Notes under the pieces: model-generated
What the model was told of the DNA's origin: nothing
The model's database searches: none
The model's input: only the letters and a program-made list of their open reading frames with translations
Origin: Acanthosoma haemorrhoidale
Lineage: Eukaryota; Arthropoda; Insecta; Hemiptera; Acanthosomatidae
Assembly: GCA_930367205.1 (NCBI GenBank)
Contig: OV884012.1
Span: 38,083,520 to 38,147,519 of the forward strand
Direction of reading: 5' to 3'
Length of the DNA: 64,000 bases
Part shown: piece after piece, positions 27,502-36,247 of the stretch
Layout of the letters: each line of letters opens with the position of its first letter
How positions within the stretch are numbered: position 1 is the stretch's first letter
Program-made: the position numbers and the translations under genes

Positions 27502-30500
27502 AACATCAATGTTCTGTTTTTTGCAGAAACTTTCACTTTTTATAAAGAAGGACAGTCTAAACAGTTTCTAACTGTTTACAGTTCGATATCTCCACTAGTT
27601 TAATAATTATCTTCCAAAAACCCTGGTTGCCCCTTCATTTAAAAAGGATACTAAAACCGCAATACACACTATCTTTAAACCGTGATATCTCCTTAAGTAT
27701 TGGAGATATTTAAAAACTAATACCACCATTGGATTCAGGATGAAAAACTTCATCAAGGACGTCAATATAAAAGAAATCAAAGACCTTTTTTTTTTTAGGT
27801 AAAAAAAAAATGCATGTATTAGACTTTGTTTTTTTCTCAAAACATCAATGTTCTGTTTTTTGCAGAAACTTTCACCATTTATAAAGAAGGACATTCTAAA
27901 CAGTTTCTAACTGTTTACAGTTCGATATCTCCACTAGTTTAATAATTATCTTCCAAAAACCCTCGTTGCCCCTTCATTTAAAAAGGATACTAAACCCGCA
28001 ATACACACTATCTTTAAACCGTGATATCTTCTTAAGTATTGGAGATATTAAAAACTAATACCACCATTGGATTCAGGATGAAAACCTGCATCAAGGACGT
28101 CAATATAAAAGAAATCAAAGACCTTTTTTTTTTTAGGTAAATAAAAAATGCATGTATTAGACTTTGTTTTTTTCTCAAAACATCAATGTTCTGTTTTTTG
28201 CAGAAACTTTCACCATTTATAAAGAAGGACAGTCTAAACAGTTTCTAACTGTTTACAGTTCGATATCTCCACTAGTTTAATAATTATCTTCCAAAAACCC
28301 TCGTTGCCCCTTCATTTAAAAAGGATACTAAAACCGCAATACACACTATCTTTAAACCGTGATATCTCCTTAAGTATTGGAGATATTTAAAAACTAATAC
28401 CACTATTGGATTCAGGATGAAAAACTTCATCAAGGACGTCAATATAAAAGAAATCAAAGACCTTTTTTTTTTAGGTAAAAAAAAAATGCATGTATTAGAC
28501 TTTGTTTTTTTCTCAAAACATCAATGTTCTGTTTTTTGCAGAAACTTTCACCATTTATAAAGAAGGACAGTCTAAACAGTTTCTAACTGTTTACAGTTCG
28601 ATATCTCCACTAGTTTAATAATTATCTTCCAAAAACCCTGGTTGCCCCTTCATTTAAAAAGGATACTAAAACCGCAATACACACTATCTTTAAACCGTGA
28701 TATCTCCTTAAGTATTGGAGATATTTAAAAACTAATACCACCATTGGATTCAGGATGAAAAACTTCATCAAGGACGTCAATATAAAAGAAATCAAAGACC
28801 TTTTTTTTTTTAGGTAAAAAAAAAATGCATGTATTAGACTTTGTTTTTTTCTCAAAACATCAATGTTCTGTTTTTTGCAGAAACTTTCACCATTTATAAA
28901 GAAGGACATTCTAAACAGTTTCTAACTGTTTACAGTTCGATATCTCCACTAGTTTAATAATTATCTTCCAAAAACCCTCGTTGCCCCTTCATTTAAAAAG
29001 GATACTAAACCCGCAATACACACTATCTTTAAACCGTGATATCTTCTTAAGTATTGGAGATATTAAAAACTAATACCACCATTGGATTCAGGATGAAAAC
29101 CTGCATCAAGGACGTCAATATAAAAGAAATCAAAGACCTTTTTTTTTTTAGGTAAAAAAAAAATGCATGTATTAGACTTTGTTTTTTTCTCAAAACATCA
29201 ATGTTCTGTTTTTTGCAGAAACTTTCACCATTTATAAAGAAGGACAGTCTAAACAGTTTCTAACTGTTTACAGTTCGATATCTCCACTAGTTTAATAATT
29301 ATCTTCCAAAAACCCTCGTTGCCCCTTCATTTAAAAAGGATACTAAAACCGCAATACACACTATCTTTAAACCGTGATATCTCCTTAAGTATTGGAGATA
29401 TTTAAAAACTAATACCACTATTGGATTCAGGATGAAAAACTTCATCAAGGACGTCAATATAAAAGAAATCAAAGACCTTTTTTTTTTTAGGTAAAAAAAA
29501 AATGCATGTATTAGACTTTGTTTTTTTCTCAAAACATCAATGTTCTGTTTTTTGCAGAAACTTTCACCATTTATAAAGAAGGACAGTCTAAACAGTTTCT
29601 AACTGTTTACAGTTCGATATCTCCACTAGTTTAATAATTATCTTCCAAAAACCCTGGTTGCCCCTTCATTTAAAAAGGATACTAAAACCGCAATACACAC
29701 TATCTTTAAACCGTGATATCTCCTTAAGTATTGGAGATATTTAAAAACTAATACCACTATTGGATTCAGGATGAAAAACTTCATCAAGGACGTCAATATA
29801 AAAGAAATCAAAGACCTTTTTTTTTTTAGGTAAAAAAAAAATGCATGTATTAGACTTTGTTTTTTTCTCAAAACATCAATGTTCTGTTTTTTGCAGAAAC
29901 TTTCACCATTTATAAAGAAGGACAGTCTAAACAGTTTCTAACTGTTTACAGTTCGATATCTCCACTAGTATAATAATTATCTTCCAAAAACCCTGGTTGC
30001 CCCTTCATTTAAAAAGGATACTAAACCCGCAATACACACTATCTTTAAACCGTGATATCTCCTTAAGTATTGGAGATATTTAAAAACTAATACCACCATT
30101 GGATTCAGGATGAAAAACTTCATCAAGGACGTCAATATAAAAGAAATCAAAGACCTTTTTTTTTTTAGGTAAAAAAAAAATGCATGTATTAGACTTTGTT
30201 TTTTTCTCAAAACATCAATGTTCTGTTTTTTGCAGAAACTTTCACCATTTATAAAGAAGGACATTCTAAACAGTTTCTAACTGTTTACAGTTCGATATCT
30301 CCACTAGTTTAATAATTATCTTCCAAAAACCCTCGTTGCCCCTTCATTTAAAAAGGATACTAAACCCGCAATACACACTATCTTTAAACCGTGATATCTT
30401 CTTAAGTATTGGAGATATTAAAAACTAATACCACCATTGGATTCAGGATGAAAACCTGCATCAAGGACGTCAATATAAAAGAAATCAAAGACCTTTTTTT

Positions 30501-33088
30501 TTTTAGGTAAAAAAAAAATGCATGTATTAGACTTTGTTTTTTTCTCAAAACATCAATGTTCTGTTTTTTGCAGAAACTTTCACCATTTATAAAGAAGGAC
30601 AGTCTAAACAGTTTCTAACTGTTTACAGTTCGATATCTCCACTAGTTTAATAATTATCTTCCAAAAACCCTCGTTGCCCCTTCATTTAAAAAGGATACTA
30701 AAACCGCAATACACACTATCTTTAAACCGTGATATCTCCTTAAGTATTGGAGATATTTAAAAACTAATACCACTATTGGATTCAGGATGAAAAACTTCAT
30801 CAAGGACGTCAATATAAAAGAAATCAAAGACCTTTTTTTTTTTAGGTAAAAAAAAAATGCATGTATTAGACTTTGTTTTTTTCTCAAAACATCAATGTTC
30901 TGTTTTTTGCAGAAACTTTCACCATTTATAAAGAAGGACAGTCTAAACAGTTTCTAACTGTTTACAGTTCGATATCTCCACTAGTTTAATAATTATCTTC
31001 CAAAAACCCTGGTTGCCCCTTCATTTAAAAAGGATACTAAAACCGCAATACACACTATCTTTAAACCGTGATATCTCCTTAAGTATTGGAGATATTTAAA
31101 AACTAATACCACCATTGGATTCAGGATGAAAACCTGCATCAAGGACGTCAATATAAAAGAAATCAAAGACCTTTTTTTTTTTAGGTAAAAAAAAAAATGC
31201 ATGTATTAGACTTTGTTTTTTTCTCAAAACATCAATGTTCTGTTTTTTGCAGAAACTTTCACCATTTATAAAGAAGGACAGTCTAAACAGTTTCTAACTG
31301 TTTACAGTTCGATATCTCCACTAGTTTAATAATTATCTTCCAAAAACCCTCGTTGCCCCTTCATTTAAAAAGGATACTAAACCCGCAATACACACTATCT
31401 TTAAACCGTGATATCTTCTTAAGTATTGGAGATATTAAAAACTAATACCACCATTGGATTCAGGATGAAAACCTGCATCAAGGACGTCAATATAAAAGAA
31501 ATCAAAGACCTTTTTTTTTTTAGGTAAAAAAAAAATGCATGTATTAGACTTTGTTTTTTTCTCAAAACATCAATGTTCTGTTTTTTGCAGAAACTTTCAC
31601 CATTTATAAAGAAGGACAGTCTAAACAGTTTCTAACTGTTTACAGTTCGATATCTCCACTAGTTTAATAATTATCTTCCAAAAACCCTCGTTGCCCCTTC
31701 ATTTAAAAAGGATACTAAAACCGCAATACACACTATCTTTAAACCGTGATATCTCCTTAAGTATTGGAGATATTTAAAAACTAATACCACTATTGGATTC
31801 AGGATGAAAAACTTCATCAAGGACGTCAATATAAAAGAAATCAAAGACCTTTTTTTTTTTAGGTAAAAAAAAAATGCATGTATTAGACTTTGTTTTTTTC
31901 TCAAAACATCAATGTTCTGTTTTTTGCAGAAACTTTCACCATTTATAAAGAAGGACAGTCTAAACAGTTTCTAACTGTTTACAGTTCGATATCTCCACTA
32001 GTTTAATAATTATCTTCCAAAAACCCTGGTTGCCCCTTCATTTAAAAAGGATACTAAAACCGCAATACACACTATCTTTAAACCGTGATATCTCCTTAAG
32101 TATTGGAGATATTTAAAAACTAATACCACCATTGGATTCAGGATGAAAACCTGCATCAAGGACGTCAATATAAAAGAAATCAAAGACCTTTTTTTTTTTA
32201 GGTAAAAAAAAAATGCATGTATTAGACTTTGTTTTTTTCTCAAAACATCAATGTTCTGTTTTTTGCAGAAACTTTCACCATTTATAAAGAAGGACAGTCT
32301 AAACAGTTTCTAACTGTTTACAGTTCGATATCTCCACTAGTTTAATAATTATCTTCCAAAAACCCTGGTTGCCCCTTCATTTAAAAAGGATACTAAAACC
32401 GCAATACACACTATCTTTAAACCGTGATATCTCCTTAAGTATTGGAGATATTTAAAAACTAATACCACTATTGGATTCAGGATGAAAAACTTCATCAAGG
32501 ACGTCAATATAAAAGAAATCAAAGACCTTTTTTTTTTTAGGTAAAAAAAAAATGCATGTATTAGACTTTGTTTTTTTCTCAAAACATCAATGTTCTGTTT
32601 TTTGCAGAAACTTTCACCATTTATAAAGAAGGACAGTCTAAACAGTTTCTAACAGTTTACAGTTCGATATCTCCACTAGTTTAATAATTATCTTCCAAAA
32701 ACCCTGGTTGCCCCTTCATTTAAAAAGGATACTAAAACCGCAATACACACTATCTTTAAACCGTGATATCTCCTTAAGTATTGGAGATATTTAAAAACTA
32801 ATACCACCATTGGATTCAGGATGAAAAACTTCATCAAGGACGTCAATATAAAAGAAATCAAAGACCTTTTTTTTTTTAGGTAAAAAAAAAATGCATGTAT
32901 TAGACTTTGTTTTTTTCTCAAAACATCAATGTTCTGTTTTTTGCAGAAACTTTCACCATTTATAAAGAAGGACATTCTAAACAGTTTCTAACTGTTTACA
33001 GTTCGATATCTCCACTAGTTTAATAATTATCTTCCAAAAACCCTCGTTGCCCCTTCATTTAAAAAGGATACTAAACCCGCAATACATA
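27502..33088 (-). repeat. Satellite array, reverse orientation, left subfamily
   Basis: About 16 units of the same satellite in reverse complement, ending at the retroelement. They share variants rare or absent elsewhere in the window: CCCTGGTTGCC, ACTAAAACCGC and AACTTCATCAAGG. Many also have ATATCTTCTTAAG. Two unit types alternate, with periods of three units (1015 bp, for example 27607/28622) and four units (1355 bp, for example 28622/29977 and 29299/30654). This is a local subfamily, distinct from the array beyond the retroelement. Confidence 0.93.
33085..33088. repeat. Target site duplication (left), CATA
   Basis: CATA directly precedes the 5' LTR and is repeated at 41928-41931 directly after the 3' LTR. 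Removing the element and one copy restores an uninterrupted satellite segment (AATACATACTATC). A 4-bp duplication is usual for Ty3/gypsy integrases. Confidence 0.95.
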
Positions 33089-33100
33089 TGTAAGGATCGG

Positions 33101-33251
33101 CGTCTGTTGGGACTGTTAGATTGTAAAAGGTGAATAACGAAACCAACAGACGACCGTTTGCCTTCAGGGCCTGGTGATGAAGCGGAATAGGAGACTGCAC
33201 GTGCTAAGATGTTCTCGGAAGACAACTGATAGTTAATAGCACTCTCCTATT
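33101..33251 (+). promoter_or_regulatory. Two inverted repeats and an E-box in the LTR
   Basis: CGTCTGTTGG (33101-33110) and CCAACAGACG (33143-33152) are a perfect 10-bp inverted repeat around 32 bases. Next, AATAGGAGA (33186-33194) plus GTGCTA (33201-33206) pair with the unbroken arm TAGCACTCTCCTATT (33237-33251), leaving CTGCAC as a bulge. The bulge edge makes the palindrome GCACGTGC with an E-box CACGTG at 33198-33203. The same elements lie in the 3' LTR 8173 bases downstream. A regulatory or RNA-structure role is inference. Confidence 0.55.
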
Positions 33252-33370
33252 TGTTCTACGAACTTAACCGTGGGAACATGGCCCGACCCTGAACAAACCT
33301 TGTTTATTGGCCCTTAGTCATCCCTACTTACGACGACCACGCCCTGGTCGCACGCGAGTAGGGCGATAGT

Positions 33371-33376
33371 AATAAA
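33371..33376 (+). terminator. Candidate poly(A) signal AATAAA in the LTR
   Basis: AATAAA within GTAATAAAAAGCAG. The copy in the 3' LTR (41544-41549) would be the one used for 3'-end formation. An alternative ATTAAA lies at 33656 and 41829. The choice between them is not decided by the sequence. Confidence 0.4.
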
Positions 33377-33757
33377 AAGCAGTCAGTCCGTGTTTCTGTG
33401 TGGTTGGAAGAGGTTGAGTGAGAGACAAACCATTCATATTGTAGGGGTAATGTGGATACCGGACTTGATCAAAGGTATGTGGACTTTTCTTTTCCGTCTG
33501 TAACATAGTTGCCAGCTAAATGGAGCATGTGGCTGACTGTCAAATCCCGACTTTACTCTTTAAATTTTGTAATGGAAAATAGAATTGAATGACATTTTAT
33601 TTTAATTAGTAGCTTTCGTAGTTGTGTGAGAGCTGGTAATCTTATATTTTTGTTCATTAAAGCACCCTTTAATTTTAAACTTGTTATTCCTTTTAAATGG
33701 TTACCCTTCCTACTTTCTCCTAAGATTCCTGAGATCCTAGTCGGGGCGGGTACAAAT

Positions 33758-33775
33758 TGGTGTCAGGTGTGGGGT
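33758..33775 (+). other. Primer binding site, tRNA-Leu-like
   Basis: TGGTGTCAGGTGTGGGGT begins 3 bases after the 5' LTR. The first 10 bases complement CCA plus the acceptor stem of leucine tRNAs whose 3' end reads CTCCTGACA; one following position differs (GGTGTGGG versus GGAGTGGG). Leu-type primer sites are known in some insect gypsy-group elements such as the mdg3 group. The tRNA assignment is from general knowledge and moderately sure; the site itself is clear by position. Confidence 0.75.
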
Positions 33776-34181
33776 GGATGCAAGAATACCACAGTCGAAC
33801 CAGAGAGGATAGTAGGAGGGGAAGAGCCTGCCGGCGCGAGGGCAGAGTAAATTGCTGACGCTAATAGAATTGATGGGCCGTGCGGTTTTGGGCGAACGGT
33901 TGATCGGAGGGCGAAAATAGCCGAAATTTGTGATCATCTGGGTAGGGCATATATCTGATAACTTTAAAAAAAATTTTTTGAACCTTAATTGCCAAATTAA
34001 AAGGAATAGTTAAAATTAAGATGAACAGGGTAAATGAATCGGAATGGTGAAACCGTTCATAAGAACTGTAGAACCATTTCATGAACCGGTTTTCATTTCA
34101 TTCATCATCATCATTTCATAACAGTTGAATCTGTTACGCGAAGGTACAGGTGTTTCTAATATATTATAATCCAGGCATAAA
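33776..34181 (+). other. Untranslated leader between primer site and gag
   Basis: About 400 bases without a convincing gene. It has an A9/T6-like tract near 33966 and a run of TTCAT/CATCAT repeats near 34095-34120. A possible splice donor AG|GTACAG lies at 34142-34149, about 38 bases before the gag ATG; it could feed the env acceptor at 39291. A packaging signal would be expected here, but none can be recognised from sequence alone. Confidence 0.55.
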
Positions 34182-35291
34182 ATGTCAGCAGACGAATTGA
34201 GGAAAAAGCTCGACGAGGCCACCGAGGCCAACCGTCGCTATAAGGAGAAAGAAGCAGAGCTGGAGAGGACGTTGAGGCAAGAGCGGGTGGCATCCCAGGC
34301 TATGAAGGAAGAGTTGGACGATACCAAACAGAGACTGAATATGAGTGCGGTAGAGGACCCACCCCGAACCAAGAGAGATATGTCCATGCAGGGGCTTCTT
34401 CGGGCATGGTCGGACCCGGAAAAAGATGGACCCATTGAAGAGTTTCTACGCAGGCTCGAACTAATAGCGCAGAGTGGTAATTGGACAGTGGCCGACCGAT
34501 TGACGGTATTAGAGCTGAAACTCGCAGGTACGGCAGCAGTCTTTGTACAAGCCCACCCCGAGCTGCGAGAAGGAGGCAACGCTTACCAGGACCTGGTGAC
34601 AAGGTTGAAAGAGAGGTTTGAAGATTCGGCCACCCAAGACTATTATCTGAGGGCGCTAGGACAGGCGAGACAGGTACCGGGGGAAACGGTGAAGGGATTC
34701 GCCGACCGTGTCTTGGCTCTGGGGCAGAAGACCATGCCGCCGGCTGCAGATGTGACAGAGAGAATGTGGAGGGCCAAGGAATTGGAAAAGAGAGTAGTAG
34801 CTACATTCGTAGCAGGGCTACGGGGTGACTCCAGCAAGCTAGTGGCGTATGCGTCTCCACGCAATTTGCAGGAAGCCTTACAGAAAGCAGCGGCATTGGA
34901 ACAGTACACGGAAAGGAAGCCAACGATAGCGTATGCGGTGTCCACAGAGGAACAAGATGAGACTATAACCATCGAGCATCAGAGAGTCTGCTATTGTGGG
35001 AAGCCAAGGAAGGAAGAAAAGATGGGACACTTTGCCGCCGTTGTGGCAAGGACAAATGCCCCTGTGACTTGTTATCGCTGCGGTAAGGTGGGACATATCG
35101 CTAGAGAATGCCGCCCGACTCCAAATCCAGGTAACAGGGGGAGCGAGATAAGGCAAGTAAGCCCTCGGACATGTTTTCGGTGCGGGAAGCCCGGCCACTA
35201 TGCCAGCCACTGCCGAGGTAAGCCGATGGGGGATCAGGGAAATAAGCAACCCGATCAGAATTCGGGACACAAGGATGACCCAAATGCTTAA
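34182..35291 (+). CDS. gag: Gag polyprotein (capsid and nucleocapsid)
   Basis: 369 residues from the first ATG after the leader. Residues 1-55 are highly charged with heptad-like leucines, probably a coiled coil. Residues ~68-240 match the retrotransposon Gag capsid pattern (Trp at 76, a FLRRLELIA-like helix, and TRLKERF followed by aromatic-rich helices). Two CCHC zinc knuckles close the protein: C297-C300-H305-C310 and C331-C334-H339-C344, both C-x2-C-x4-H-x4-C, for RNA binding. A third, degenerate knuckle may lie at 270-284 (CYCGK...GHF), missing proper spacing and its last Cys. The frame is uninterrupted. The last codons include a slippery heptamer, so a fraction of ribosomes should continue into the protease frame instead of stopping at the TAA at 35289. 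Confidence 0.95.
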   Translation: MSADELRKKLDEATEANRRYKEKEAELERTLRQERVASQAMKEELDDTKQRLNMSAVEDPPRTKRDMSMQGLLRAWSDPEKDGPIEEFLRRLELIAQSGNWTVADRLTVLELKLAGTAAVFVQAHPELREGGNAYQDLVTRLKERFEDSATQDYYLRALGQARQVPGETVKGFADRVLALGQKTMPPAADVTERMWRAKELEKRVVATFVAGLRGDSSKLVAYASPRNLQEALQKAAALEQYTERKPTIAYAVSTEEQDETITIEHQRVCYCGKPRKEEKMGHFAAVVARTNAPVTCYRCGKVGHIARECRPTPNPGNRGSEIRQVSPRTCFRCGKPGHYASHCRGKPMGDQGNKQPDQNSGHKDDPNA

Positions 35292-35319
35292 GACGCCGCG
35301 AGGACCCCGGCACGGTGTC
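35279..35319 (+). promoter_or_regulatory. Programmed -1 frameshift site, gag to pro
   Basis: CCCAAAT at 35279-35285 is read in the gag frame as C CCA AAT, an exact X XXY YYZ heptamer, four codons before the end of gag including its stop. The -1 frame opens at 35279, directly after a TGA at 35276, so the heptamer is the first place a shift can succeed. Nine bases downstream, GCCG (35295-35298) can pair with CGGC (35308-35311) in a G+C-rich segment. The loop GGACC (35302-35306) could pair with GGTCC (35347-35351) as a pseudoknot. The structure is inference; the heptamer is seen directly. Confidence 0.8.
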
Positions 35320-36247
35320 AAAAAGTAAGGGGAAAGACGTACGGATGGTCCCGAGCGTGGGGAGTAGACAAGGAGGGGGCATACGGGTGAAGGTGGTGAT
35401 AGGAGGGGAGCTGAAGGAATTGTTAGTGGACTCGGGCTCGGAGGTCACATTAATCACGAAACCCATACAGGGGGTGGAAATACGAGGTAGCAGGATCAGA
35501 GCAAAAGGGATTACCGGCCAGAGACTGCACCTAGCAGGGGACCAGATAGTCGAAGTCGAGTTCCAGGGCAGGAAGGTAAAACACCGTATGACCATAGCCA
35601 ACCTCTCAATGGACTGCGATGGAGTGCTAGGGTTGGATCTGATAAAAAGACTCGATACCGTGATCGACACCAAACGTGGAGTATTGTCAACAAGGATGAC
35701 CGGCGCAGACGAGAAACCGGAGAAGAGGGTAGCGTCGGTAACAGACAAGAAAGCAGAGCCAAAGTGGCCTAGGAAGAGTACGCAAGGCCGACGACGCAGA
35801 CCGAGGGGCAGGAGAAAGAGAGTGAACAACCAAGAAGCAGACATCCTTCCAAGCAACGACCCGGGAGAACCAACGCCCATCGGTTCTACGACGGTGAAGG
35901 TGTCTAGTAGATCGGTCATCCCGCCGTACAGCGAGGCCCTGCTAGAAGGTGACGTGGCGGGATGGGCATCGGGTCGAGACTTGTGGCTAGAACCCAAGCT
36001 GATAAGCCAACAAGGGGTGCGAGTGGGTCGGAGCTTGAACCGGATTCGAGACGGAAAAGTATGGGTTCGGATGGTGAATCTTACCGCGGGAGAGGTGACG
36101 TTGAATCGGGGTCAAGAAATAGCAAACGCCGAGGAATGGACGGATATTAGGGAAAAGGGAGAAAAGGTCGTGGCTCTAAAAGAAGGCACGGACCAGGACT
36201 GGACATTAGACTGGACGGAGAAATTACACCGACCGAACGGGACGTAA
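35279..36247 (+). CDS. pro: Retropepsin-type aspartic protease and linker (Gag-Pro extension)
   Basis: Open in the -1 frame relative to gag from 35279. It has no ATG until well inside, so expression as a Gag-Pro fusion is expected. The catalytic motif LLVDSGSEVTLI (codons at about 35423-35458) is the retropepsin D-S/T-G site. GITGQRLHLAGD is the likely flap, and GVLGLDLI the conserved hydrophobic-Gly segment before the C-terminal helix. After a basic, low-complexity stretch (~35755-35830), the rest resembles the linker usually found between protease and RT in gypsy pol (VIPPYSEALLEGDV; SLNRIRDGKVWVRMVNLTAGEVTLNRGQEIA). In most gypsy elements this is continuous with RT; here the frame stops at a TAA at 36245 and RT lies one frame back. 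Confidence 0.9.
   Translation, partial: PKCLRRREDPGTVSKSKGKDVRMVPSVGSRQGGGIRVKVVIGGELKELLVDSGSEVTLITKPIQGVEIRGSRIRAKGITGQRLHLAGDQIVEVEFQGRKVKHRMTIANLSMDCDGVLGLDLIKRLDTVIDTKRGVLSTRMTGADEKPEKRVASVTDKKAEPKWPRKSTQGRRRRPRGRRKRVNNQEADILPSNDPGEPTPIGSTTVKVSSRSVIPPYSEALLEGDVAGWASGRDLWLEPKLISQQGVRVGRSLNRIRDGKVWVRMVNLTAGEVTLNRGQEIANAEEWTDIREKGEKVVALKEGTDQDWTLDWTEKLHRPNGT
36151..36247 (+). other. Pro/RT frame overlap (second -1 shift or recent indel)
   Basis: The protease frame runs to 36247. The RT frame is open from 36151, just after a TAG at 36148. A -1 change somewhere in these 97 bases would join them. No exact X XXY YYZ heptamer occurs in the protease frame here. The nearest candidates are G GAA AAG (36151-36157) and A GAA AAG (36160-36166), where only the A-site tRNA could re-pair perfectly. 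Coding character appears to switch nearer 36200-36220. A single-base indel or sequencing error in an A/G-rich run is an equally good explanation. Confidence 0.75.

Larger units (their letters stand above)
33089..33754 (+). repeat. 5' LTR
   Basis: 666 bp, from TGTAAGGATCGG to GGGCGGGTACA. It matches the 3' LTR base for base on reading except for A at 33125 versus G at 41298. It contains an AATAAA at 33371-33376 and an ATTAAA at 33656-33661 as candidate poly(A) signals. No convincing TATA box was found. The U3/R/U5 borders cannot be set from sequence alone. Confidence 0.97.

Noticed and set aside
27940..27985. CENP-B box in the satellite (CCTCGTTGCCCC resembles part of it)
   Set aside because: Only CGTTG matches; the required CGGG half is missing at the right distance.
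33324..33506. 60-codon minus-strand frame in each LTR (also 41497-41679)
   Set aside because: Short, within the LTR, identical in both copies because the LTRs are copies. No family recognised.
33626..33850. 74-codon frame spanning the end of the 5' LTR and the primer site
   Set aside because: It runs across the primer binding site and lacks recognisable domains; probably chance.
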